A DNA stretch of 64,000 nucleotides from Rubrolithibacter danxiaensis (GTDB lineage: Bacteria; Bacteroidota; Bacteroidia; Sphingobacteriales; Sphingobacteriaceae): positions 186,001 to 250,000 of the forward strand of contig NZ_JBKOPS010000003.1 in the NCBI RefSeq assembly GCF_047272945.1, read 5' to 3'. The translations under genes and the position numbers were made by a program. The first letter of the stretch is position 1, and the number at the start of each line of letters is the position of its first letter. Shown here piece by piece: positions 54,861 through 62,567 of the stretch. The notes beneath the pieces are model-generated. The model had not been told where the DNA came from. It made no database searches and worked only from the letters and a program-made list of their open reading frames with translations.

Positions 54861-55913
54861 TTAAATAGTAATTAATATATCCGAAAAGGTATCCGGGCCT
54901 TCTGTGCGAATGCTGTTTAATACCGGATTAGGAAGATTAGGAATGATGATATTATCAGCCTGATCGCTTAATTTTATTCCCCGAACGGGATCTTCATGCA
55001 GTGGTACAGGTACGCTGGAAGCCACTACAAACTGGCCGGCTGGCGCTCCGGGTTGTGCAGTAAAACTGATGGGTGAGCCATTGGTTTTAGCCACTTTTAC
55101 ACTTGTAACATCCGGATTAAATTTTTTAGTAATGATGTAACGCCACTTAGTAGCCCTGTTAGTAAAAACAATCTTATAAAACCTGGTCTCTATCGTATTC
55201 CCTGTCTTCTGGAATTGATATTCATCAGGCAAACTGTTTCTGTAAAAAATTTCAGCAATACCAAACAGCTCTGGCCTTATAACCGAATCAATAACATATA
55301 CAAAAGCTTTTTCCACCCCTTCTATAAACAGTTTTGCCCTTCCGGAAGGTGTTTTAGCCAGATCAAAAGAAAAATTGAACAGGTTGTTCGTATTGGTTAA
55401 AGATTGATGAAAGCTTTCGTCTGTATCAATAAAGCGCAACTCGCCGTTCTGTTCAGCAGCTGTGCTTGCATGGACATAGGCAAAACAATTACTAACAAAA
55501 GGAAGCAGATCCATATCAGAAACAACTTTACCTGCTGTATCAGCAATCAGCAAAGGGTTACCTGAAGCGGATATGTTGTTTAACTGGTTACTAAAGTAAT
55601 AGTGACTGTCCCTTGGTTTTAGCAAATTCAGTGCTGTAAAATTTTCAAAGGACCCTCTTTTAAGCTGTATAACGAATGTAAATCGTGTTCCTTCAGGAAT
55701 CGGATTCTTTATAATATCTGTTAATCCAACCGTGCTTACGCGGGCAAATACTTTTCCTCCAAATTCTGTTTGAAGGTACTTTAGTCCCAGGCTATTGATC
55801 ACACGGCGGCAATCCGGCGTAGGCACAAGCAGGAGGTCGGAAGATTTTCCAGACCGGTAAAAACTATGCTCAAATTCAATATCAAAAATCTGCTTATACT
55901 TAATCTGAATCAT
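54861..55913 (-). CDS. eCIS-operon protein of unknown function, between cap and sheath
   Basis: 350 residues, no signal peptide, beta-rich (FAYVHASTAAEQNGELRFIDTDESFH; RFYKIVFTNRATKWRYIITKKFNPDVTSVKVAK; FVVASSVPVPLHEDPVRGIKLSD). I do not recognise a family. Its place between the DUF4255 cap gene (30 bp) and the sheath gene (23 bp) suggests a structural part of the distal end, for example a second cap or cap-adaptor protein such as AlgoCIS has; this is inference. A surface attachment role is another option. Confidence 0.6.
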   Translation of the reverse strand: MIQIKYKQIFDIEFEHSFYRSGKSSDLLLVPTPDCRRVINSLGLKYLQTEFGGKVFARVSTVGLTDIIKNPIPEGTRFTFVIQLKRGSFENFTALNLLKPRDSHYYFSNQLNNISASGNPLLIADTAGKVVSDMDLLPFVSNCFAYVHASTAAEQNGELRFIDTDESFHQSLTNTNNLFNFSFDLAKTPSGRAKLFIEGVEKAFVYVIDSVIRPELFGIAEIFYRNSLPDEYQFQKTGNTIETRFYKIVFTNRATKWRYIITKKFNPDVTSVKVAKTNGSPISFTAQPGAPAGQFVVASSVPVPLHEDPVRGIKLSDQADNIIIPNLPNPVLNSIRTEGPDTFSDILITI

Positions 55914-55943
55914 CGCAAGACAATTGAAATTTTTAAAACCGGA

Positions 55944-56558
55944 TTAATTATCAGTTATCGTAATTTCTGTAACTGGCGGAGCTTCCAGTTTAGGTTCTGC
56001 ATCTATAAAGCTCATCGTCCTGATCTTATAGATCACGTTTGGCATATATTTAGCCCCTAACGCTGCCCATAAGTTATTTTGCTGTTCAAAACTGGTTTTT
56101 TGAAGCGTGGCCGTAAGTCTGCCGATCTTTTGCCAGGGCTTATCCTCATCGACTTTTGCATTCATTTGCGGATATTGTTCCGGAGTAAAAATTGCAGCAG
56201 ACTGAAAAAACGAGATTACATATGATAACAGTCGCAGGGCAGTGGGGTAATTAGCAGCAAGTACAGAAAAAAGCACATATGCGTTCATATTTACCGGAGG
56301 ATTGACAGTCTGCACCTTCTCATTTATCCGCAAATAGTTATTTTGCGAATCCGCAATACGGTCTTCTTCCAGATTTATCAGGGTAATGATAACTTTAAAA
56401 CTCTCGTTTCCCTGATCGAGTGGAAGGGCAAATGTCCCGTCTGGTTTCATTAACCCCGAAAGCACAACGCTGTCAACACTCCCAAAATTACCAGCGTCTT
56501 TCCGTTTCAGGTAAAGATTCAATTCATCTGCCAGGAATTCTAATGCGGTGCGTAACAT
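55944..56558 (-). CDS. eCIS tube/sheath terminator cap (DUF4255, Pvc16-like)
   Basis: 204 residues. It has the DUF4255 hallmark: an N-terminal helix (LRTALEFLADELNLYLKRK), VIITLINLEEDRIADSQNNY, then the NPPVNMNAYVLFSVLAANYPTALRLLSYVISFFQSAAIFTPEQYP block and a beta tail. Afp16/Pvc16 caps the tube and stops its growth. Located 9 bp after the glycosyltransferase gene. Confidence 0.92.
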   Translation of the reverse strand: MLRTALEFLADELNLYLKRKDAGNFGSVDSVVLSGLMKPDGTFALPLDQGNESFKVIITLINLEEDRIADSQNNYLRINEKVQTVNPPVNMNAYVLFSVLAANYPTALRLLSYVISFFQSAAIFTPEQYPQMNAKVDEDKPWQKIGRLTATLQKTSFEQQNNLWAALGAKYMPNVIYKIRTMSFIDAEPKLEAPPVTEITITDN

Positions 56559-56567
56559 TTCACCTTT

Positions 56568-58790
56568 TTATTCTTGTTTTTGAATTACAATTAGGCTATC
56601 CGAGATTTGCACAGACACGTATTTTTCAGTTCTTAAAAGCTCATTAACAAAAGCTTTTACTCCCGGATAGTAATCTGCATAATCATGGAAAGCAATGTAT
56701 CCGCCCGCCATAACCCAGTTTGCAAAATGCCAGAAATCACGTGATACGTTCGGGTAATCGTGCAAGCCATCAATAAACAGCAGCGAAATCGGCTTTCCCC
56801 AGGATACGTTAAATGAAAAATCCTTGATTAGCTGAACTACTTCGCCAATACCGGCTTCTTCGATATTTCGTTTAAAGTTTTCTAAGGTTGGGGAAAGCGA
56901 TTCAATTAACTGGCCAACCGCCCCTACTACCCCGTTGTGGGGATCAATTGCGTAAACTTTAGACCGTGGAAAATAAGCTTTTACCACACTGCCTAACAAA
57001 ACGGTTGATTTGCCCTGATAACTACCCACTTCAACAATAGCATGAGGCGCAGGCAATTCTATCCCTGCTTTTAATGTAGTTGAAATAAGCAGATCTGCTT
57101 CCCCCTCACTTAGCCACCCTTCTATTTTTTTAATCTGGCCTAACAACGTAGTTGTTGATAACATATTCTTAAGTATATTTTCTTCTGAAGCCCTCTCAGT
57201 TTCTTTACTGTAATGATTGAATTGTTCGCGAATGTTCGTCCGGATTGAATTATCGTATTTACGTTCTACAGGATGAATCCAGAAAGCAGTTGGATCTGTT
57301 AAGGCCTGCTTTACGTCCTGTAACGAATACTTTTTTTGATATTGCACATACTGGTAGGTACAAGGATTTGAAAGTATTTCATATCCCAGGAGCTTCACTA
57401 CTGTCGGTAAAATAATTTCTTCTGTTGCCCATATTTCCGATTGACTTACAATTTGCTGAAGCTGTTTATCCTGTTTAAAAATTTTCACCAAATCTAGTGC
57501 GGCATCAGCAGTGAATACGGTAGAAGGCCAGAACGTCCAATGCACAAATTTATCTTCCCCCCCGGGGAATTTTTGCAAAAAAGGCTTCCATAAATCATAT
57601 TCCTTAAAGGCCTGCGTGGCTGTCCACACATCCTGGTTATCAGGGTTCACTCGCTCTGCACGATTTGAAAACATCCCCACATTTGTTTTTGAAGCCATAA
57701 AACGAGACACATAATCAGAATATCCCGAACGGATGGCAAGCTGATCGGAATCTACAATTGTGAGTGTATCGAATTCCAGATTTTCGGTAACAAACTCCAT
57801 CGCACGAAGTGCAAATTCATGCAAATAGCCGTGTTTTACGGGCAAGGGATGGGGATACACAATAGCACCATAAGAACGGAAAGGAAAGCGTTTATTAATC
57901 AGATGGTCATTTCCGCTTCCGTTGTATAATAAAATAGAAGATTCAGGATCGTGGTAATGCAGGTTTCGAACCAGATCAATGATGCAATCCTCATTTTCAT
58001 GTACCAGGCAGACATACGTATTTTTTATTTTTTTAGGCAGTTCCGCCGCAGGCTTGCATTTCAGAGGTGCGACTAAAGGTTCAGCTGCTGGCGCTCCTTT
58101 CATTTTATCATATACAAACCAGTCGCCATTAATAATTTTCTTTACTTTTTCTACTTCATAGGGATGCCACCATAGATCATCGGTTTGTTTAGGACTTGCA
58201 TTATCCTGATGGATCATATGGACGGCAATGGTGCTATCCGGCAGCGCCTTCACTTTATCAGATGGTGTATTCCACACAAACAAAGCATCCATGCCTACGT
58301 CTATCTCAGCAAACTGATTTTTTTTCCAATGTTCTTTGTAATAGCAAAGTGAGCTTCCCAAAAGCCAGGGCCGTTGATTGGGTGGATAAATGTATTGAAG
58401 TGCTTTTTCGTCGTTCAGGTTATAATAAAGGAGTCGATTGATGCCACACACTTTCGCCTGGCTGTTTAGTAGCTGCTCTATTTGATAGGTTAAACGGCGA
58501 CTGTCGTACCAGTCGTCATCGTCCCAATTGGCTATAATCTTGCCTCTTGCATACCGGCAACCCATATTAAGTTTAGCACCCAGTGTAATTTTTTCGCTAA
58601 GGCGAAAATACCTGATATTTTTCGCCGGAGGTATTAGCTCTTCTACTGAATCGGTACCATCATCCAGAATAATAAGTTCTTTTTCAAAATAATCCTGCCT
58701 CATAAAATAGCGGATAGCATGCGGCACAAACCGACGCCTGTTGCAGGTTGGCATAATACAAGAAACTAAATGCAGATCTGTATTCTTCAT
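56568..58790 (-). CDS. Fusion of glycosyltransferase(s) and SAM methyltransferase in the eCIS operon
   Basis: 740 residues in three parts. Residues ~8-230 are a GT-A family 2 glycosyltransferase (CIMPTCNRRRFVPHAIRYFMRQDY, acidic NWDDDDW near 85, LGAKLNMGCRYARG). Residues ~255-510 look like a second GT-A-like domain (CLVHENEDCIIDLVRNLHYHDPESSILLYNGSG; LTIVDSDQLAIRSG with a DxD-like DSD). Residues ~555-735 are a class I SAM methyltransferase of the Methyltransf_24 type (AIVEVGSYQGKSTVLLG, YAIDPHNG, LLFIDGLHDYPNV, GGYIAFHDYADYYPGVK). No signal or membrane segment, so it acts in the cytoplasm. Second gene of the eCIS operon. It could modify particle proteins, make a surface glycan for the particle, or be cargo; it has no QRKC leader, so modification seems likelier. 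Confidence 0.8.
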   Translation of the reverse strand: MKNTDLHLVSCIMPTCNRRRFVPHAIRYFMRQDYFEKELIILDDGTDSVEELIPPAKNIRYFRLSEKITLGAKLNMGCRYARGKIIANWDDDDWYDSRRLTYQIEQLLNSQAKVCGINRLLYYNLNDEKALQYIYPPNQRPWLLGSSLCYYKEHWKKNQFAEIDVGMDALFVWNTPSDKVKALPDSTIAVHMIHQDNASPKQTDDLWWHPYEVEKVKKIINGDWFVYDKMKGAPAAEPLVAPLKCKPAAELPKKIKNTYVCLVHENEDCIIDLVRNLHYHDPESSILLYNGSGNDHLINKRFPFRSYGAIVYPHPLPVKHGYLHEFALRAMEFVTENLEFDTLTIVDSDQLAIRSGYSDYVSRFMASKTNVGMFSNRAERVNPDNQDVWTATQAFKEYDLWKPFLQKFPGGEDKFVHWTFWPSTVFTADAALDLVKIFKQDKQLQQIVSQSEIWATEEIILPTVVKLLGYEILSNPCTYQYVQYQKKYSLQDVKQALTDPTAFWIHPVERKYDNSIRTNIREQFNHYSKETERASEENILKNMLSTTTLLGQIKKIEGWLSEGEADLLISTTLKAGIELPAPHAIVEVGSYQGKSTVLLGSVVKAYFPRSKVYAIDPHNGVVGAVGQLIESLSPTLENFKRNIEEAGIGEVVQLIKDFSFNVSWGKPISLLFIDGLHDYPNVSRDFWHFANWVMAGGYIAFHDYADYYPGVKAFVNELLRTEKYVSVQISDSLIVIQKQE

Positions 58791-58827
58791 TAGATAAATA
58801 AGCGTATCAGGATGAACGGAGAAGTGG

Positions 58828-59325
58828 CTAAATCCTCCTTATATCTGAAATAGCAATTTCAAGTGAAAGTGACTGATGAAGGGCATTTAAACGGATTCCG
58901 AACCTGCTTTTGCCTCTTTTAGTATAGAATTTTCCTTTCAAACCTGTAAAGGGACCTTTTACAATTAATACATCTTCCCCCTGTATTAAATGCGGCTCAA
59001 TTTCCGGGTTAGCATTTTCAGCTTTTTGTATATTACTTATCTCCTCATCTGAAATAAGGGCTGGCCGCCCATTGAATGAAACGAAACGAAGCAAACCGGT
59101 GATATGAAACAGGGAACAACGGTCTTTCTCTGAAATATTTATAAAAACATAATTGGGAAATAAGGGAATTTCCAGCTCTTTTCGCCGGTCACTCCACTCC
59201 CGGATTACCCGTTGCATAGGCAGGTACGCTTTTACCTGCTGTTTAAGCAACTGGCCATACACTTTCTTTTCCAAATTAGGATAGGTGTAAGCAGTATACC
59301 AATTATTTCTTAATGTGTCGGGCAT
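58828..59325 (-). CDS. NusG/RfaH-type antiterminator heading the eCIS operon
   Basis: 165 residues from ATG 59325. The frame opens earlier (ATG 59391), but the first 22 extra residues are not part of the family, and NusG-type proteins start shortly before NNWYTAYTYPNLEKKV. The NGN domain (residues 5-100: VKAYLPMQRVIREWSDRRKELEIPLFPNYVFINI) and C-terminal KOW domain (GEDVLIVKGPFTGLKGKFYTKRGKSRFGIRLNAL) are both present. It resembles UpxY/LoaP-type specialised NusG paralogues that let polymerase read through long operons. As first gene of a 26.6-kb operon it most likely acts on that operon, as the RfaH-like AnfA1 does for Afp of Serratia. Confidence 0.9.
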   Translation of the reverse strand: MPDTLRNNWYTAYTYPNLEKKVYGQLLKQQVKAYLPMQRVIREWSDRRKELEIPLFPNYVFINISEKDRCSLFHITGLLRFVSFNGRPALISDEEISNIQKAENANPEIEPHLIQGEDVLIVKGPFTGLKGKFYTKRGKSRFGIRLNALHQSLSLEIAISDIRRI

Positions 59326-59577
59326 GTTGTAAACGAGGTATTTATGATAGAAAAGGTTAAAAGACACAGCTTCGCTGAAAGCTTGACCCATTCTTTTTTG
59401 TAGAGAGAAGTTTTACTTTTCTAAATATCAATACTTCTGTGCTGAATTTAAAGGGTTAATGCACACATTTTACAGGGTATTTTTCTTTTAAAACAAGGTG
59501 ATTTGAACAAGCAAATAGTTGCCCCAATCCCACTATACCAAACTTTTCATAATAAAATTTAGCTAAAAAAGAATAAT
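59326..59577 (-). promoter_or_regulatory. Divergent promoter region of the eCIS operon
   Basis: About 250 bp lie between the antiterminator start and the divergent hydrolase promoter. No exact TAnnTTTG box was found on the minus strand, so the eCIS promoter may use a non-standard sigma factor or an activator. The region is AT-rich and could also hold the recruitment site of the antiterminator. Confidence 0.4.
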
Positions 59578-59585
59578 TAACTTTG
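59578..59585 (+). promoter_or_regulatory. -7 promoter element of the hydrolase gene
   Basis: TAACTTTG is an exact TAnnTTTG match, 17 nt before ATG 59603. Confidence 0.55.
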
Positions 59586-59602
59586 AGGAAACCATCTGTT
59601 AT

Positions 59603-60628
59603 ATGATTAAAGCACTCGGCAAGAATCCTTCAGGAACGAGGTTAAAACGAATAATAAAATCTCCAAACTATAAGCATGGTACTTTTCAAAACTTGCTGCC
59701 AACAGAAGTTACTTTAAAAAACGCTTCTTTTATCAGAATGATGAAAGATTTCATTAACAAACCAAAGCTTACCGTTCCGGGAAACAGCCTGCCATCCGTA
59801 AGGAGCAATTTAAAGGATCTGCATGCTGAACATCCCACGATCGTTTGGTTTGGCCATTCTTCTTACTTCATCCAGTTTAAAAACTTCAAAATTTTAGTCG
59901 ACCCGGTTTTTAGTGGCAATGCATCCCCTTTTTCATTCTTCGGAAAAGCATTTAAGGGAGCTGACATCTATCACGCTGATGATTTTGATGAAATTGACTT
60001 ACTTATTATTACTCACGACCATTATGATCATCTTGACTATAAAACTATTCAAGAACTACATGAAAAAGTAAAAAGCATTATTGCTCCGTTGGGAGTAGGT
60101 TCTCACCTGGAATACTGGAATGTACCCAATGAGAAAATAACTGAGCTGGATTGGTGGGAATCTCATCTTGTTAATGAACAAATCAGGATCACCGCTACGC
60201 CTTCAAGGCATTTTTCAGGACGAACGTTTATACGCAACAAAACACTTTGGGCGTCATTTGTTCTGGACATGTTACCATATAAAATTTTTATTGGCGGCGA
60301 TAGCGGATATGACACCACTTTTAAAACTATCGGAGAAGAATTCGGCCCCTTTGATATTGCCATTTTAGAAGCGGGTCAATATGGTAAAGACTGGCCCTAT
60401 ATTCATATGTTTCCCCAACAAACAGTGCAGGCAAGTATAGATTTACAAGCCAGATATCTTCTTCCTGTACACTGGAGCAAGTTTTCCTTATCGCTGCACC
60501 TTTGGAACGAGCCTATAAAGAGAGTATTTGAAGAAGCAGAGAAACGAAGTATGCGCCTTACTACTCCAATGATAGGAGAATTCGTTGTATTGGATAAAAT
60601 TTATCCTGCAGACACCTGGTGGAGATAG
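59603..60628 (+). CDS. Metallo-beta-lactamase-fold hydrolase (NAPE-PLD/UlaG-like)
   Basis: 341 residues. The fold signature is clear: WFGHSSYFIQFKNFKILVDPVFSG, then the zinc motif THDHYDHLD (HxHxDH), PLGVGSHLEYWN, TPSRHFSGR, FIGGDSGYD and LLPVHWSKF. This matches the lactamase_B_2 group that includes N-acyl-phosphatidylethanolamine phospholipase D-like and UlaG-like enzymes. The substrate cannot be told; a phospholipid or cyclic/lactone substrate is possible. No signal peptide, so cytoplasmic. It is divergent from the eCIS operon but has its own promoter and is probably unrelated to it. Confidence 0.88.
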   Translation: MIKALGKNPSGTRLKRIIKSPNYKHGTFQNLLPTEVTLKNASFIRMMKDFINKPKLTVPGNSLPSVRSNLKDLHAEHPTIVWFGHSSYFIQFKNFKILVDPVFSGNASPFSFFGKAFKGADIYHADDFDEIDLLIITHDHYDHLDYKTIQELHEKVKSIIAPLGVGSHLEYWNVPNEKITELDWWESHLVNEQIRITATPSRHFSGRTFIRNKTLWASFVLDMLPYKIFIGGDSGYDTTFKTIGEEFGPFDIAILEAGQYGKDWPYIHMFPQQTVQASIDLQARYLLPVHWSKFSLSLHLWNEPIKRVFEEAEKRSMRLTTPMIGEFVVLDKIYPADTWWR

Positions 60629-60938
60629 GAAAAGGAATTGTTATAAAATGCGAGCGCCTCCAAACGGGGAGAATGGAGGCACTCAAACTAACCAATTATA
60701 AACCTGCTGCAAATATAATGCGAATAGCATTTATCTTAAAAAATAAATCGGTGATTTAACATTATTTAACAATTAAATGATAATGTAAAAGAAAGCCCCT
60801 ATCAGTTTGATAAGGGCTTCTGGTTATACTTGGACAGTTTGAGGCTCTAAATATAGTTTTTTTAAATGAATTATCTAATTTTTGTAAAAAAGTGTGAAAT
60901 CAAAATATCTATTCCTTTCGCCCTCCTTAGTGATTAAA
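60629..60938. terminator. Intergenic region with two hairpins
   Basis: GCCTCCA (60656-60662) / TGGAGGC (60674-60680) forms a hairpin after the hydrolase gene but lacks a T-run. AAGCCCCTATCA (60793-60804) / TGATAAGGGCTT (60808-60819) is a 12-bp stem with one mismatch; on the minus strand CTTTTACATT follows, so it may terminate the epimerase gene. The rest of this 310-bp stretch holds nothing recognised. Confidence 0.5.
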
Positions 60939-62543
60939 TTAATACACACTTATCTTACTCTCCAAAGACTCATTTCCCTGAAAATCAACAGACGTCAGTG
61001 AGAATTTGCTTTTATCTTTCTTATCGACAGTTAGTTTAAAAGACGTAAGCGGAGTAAAAGCAACTCGCTTACCATCCCGATAAATATTGTAACCCAGAAG
61101 GTTCTTATCATCCTGGGAAGAATTCCATGTTAGGGTTAAAAAATTATTTTCTGCTGCTATTTTTAAACCCGAAGGAACAGACGGAGGGATGTTATCAGGA
61201 TCTAAACGGTTAATACAATTAATCAAAGCCCTCAAATGATGATATGTTCCTTTCCATATATGCCCTTTCAAAGCTGTTTTTTGCTTTGGCTCTTTGTCTA
61301 TTCCTCCCTGGTACCAGTCACCATGTTCATGATCAATCAAATAAGTTTGTACATACGTCCACAGCTTTTTAAATTTATCATCATATTTCATGGAATCGTT
61401 TGGGTAGTAATCGGCCATCAGTAAAAGTGTATTTAAGCCTTCAGCCTGAGCCCACCAATTCTTTGTATCGGCAAGTATTGCTATTGCGGGTTTATCTTTA
61501 AAGTAATATCCTTCATCGTAAAAGCCCCCTACGCTGCTATCCCAACCATTTCTTAAAGCATGATCCACCATTGTTTTCGCTACACGCATAGTTGTTGTAT
61601 CGTGATGCAATCCTAAAACATGTGATGCTTCCAGCATTAAATAGGCTGTTTCCACATCGTGTCCAAAAGACACGTGGTCAAGATTTTTATGTTTAAGAAT
61701 AACCGCTCGGGAAGAATCTTTAAAAGATACCGGAGTCCAGTCGGGCTGGAAGAACAATCGTAAATACCCTTTCTTATCAGTAATAGTATCTCTTACCAGG
61801 TACAGCATTTCCTGTAAACGCTGTTTCAGCAAACTATCGGGCCATACACTATACAATTCTGTAAAAGACTCAAGCAAATGAATGGAAGTGTTCTGATCTT
61901 TATACCCCAGCTCGGAACGGGAAGGAACCGAAGCAGCCCTCGTAATGGGAGCTCCGTCTCTTTTCATATGCTGGAAATACCCTTTGTATACGGGATCATG
62001 GCTATGTTTTTCGAGCCATTGAAATTCTTCCGCTGCCAAGTTTAAAGCACTGGTATCACCGGTTGCACGGTAATACGCAGCGAGTGCATATAAAGCAAAG
62101 GAGTTTCCATAAGCTTCTTTTTCAGCAAAACTGTTGTTTTTTACATTTCCCTGGCGGTCAGTATAAGTATAAAAACCGCCATACTTCCTGTCCCAAAATA
62201 CATTTCTTAAAAATTCATATCCCTGTTTCGCAGCAGTTTTGTAGTGTGTAACATCAGGAAAGAGTTCTGCAGCTCTTGAATTGCTCCATACATGCCTTGC
62301 CTGTGTCACAATCATTTTATCCTGGTTTCCGCTGGGTTTAAAATCATAGGTAAAGTTGCTTAAAAAGCCCCCGTACTGTTGATCTACTGACATGGGATAC
62401 CATTGTTTCAGAAGCTCATTCACCATTGAGCTTTTCATTTCATCTCCTATTTCCAGGCGCTCCTTCCGGGTATTTGAAATTTGAGCAAAGGCGGTTAACT
62501 GTAACCCTGTTAAAACAATACAAGCCAGCTTTATAAACTTCAT
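60939..62543 (-). CDS. Secreted AGE-family epimerase/isomerase with C-terminal FN3 domain
   Basis: 534 residues. A Sec signal peptide (KLACIVLTGLQLTAFAQ) is followed by the (alpha/alpha)6-barrel of the N-acylglucosamine 2-epimerase family (about 30-440). Conserved histidines and acids occur in KMIVTQARHVWSNSRAAELF, DHVSFGHDVETAYLMLEAS, KNWWAQAEGLNTLLLMADYYP and KGHIWKGTYHHLRALINCI. A fibronectin type III-like domain follows (about 447-534: PPSVPSGLKIAAENNFLTLTWNSS, LLGYNIYRDGKR). AGE enzymes interconvert sugars at C2, but most are cytosolic, so export plus FN3 is notable. It follows uxaC by 24 bp, pointing to uronate or polysaccharide breakdown; a sugar hydrolase-like or mannobiose/cellobiose epimerase role is possible. 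Confidence 0.85.
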   Translation of the reverse strand: MKFIKLACIVLTGLQLTAFAQISNTRKERLEIGDEMKSSMVNELLKQWYPMSVDQQYGGFLSNFTYDFKPSGNQDKMIVTQARHVWSNSRAAELFPDVTHYKTAAKQGYEFLRNVFWDRKYGGFYTYTDRQGNVKNNSFAEKEAYGNSFALYALAAYYRATGDTSALNLAAEEFQWLEKHSHDPVYKGYFQHMKRDGAPITRAASVPSRSELGYKDQNTSIHLLESFTELYSVWPDSLLKQRLQEMLYLVRDTITDKKGYLRLFFQPDWTPVSFKDSSRAVILKHKNLDHVSFGHDVETAYLMLEASHVLGLHHDTTTMRVAKTMVDHALRNGWDSSVGGFYDEGYYFKDKPAIAILADTKNWWAQAEGLNTLLLMADYYPNDSMKYDDKFKKLWTYVQTYLIDHEHGDWYQGGIDKEPKQKTALKGHIWKGTYHHLRALINCINRLDPDNIPPSVPSGLKIAAENNFLTLTWNSSQDDKNLLGYNIYRDGKRVAFTPLTSFKLTVDKKDKSKFSLTSVDFQGNESLESKISVY

Positions 62544-62567
62544 AAATAGTATAAGTTGATGGAATAT

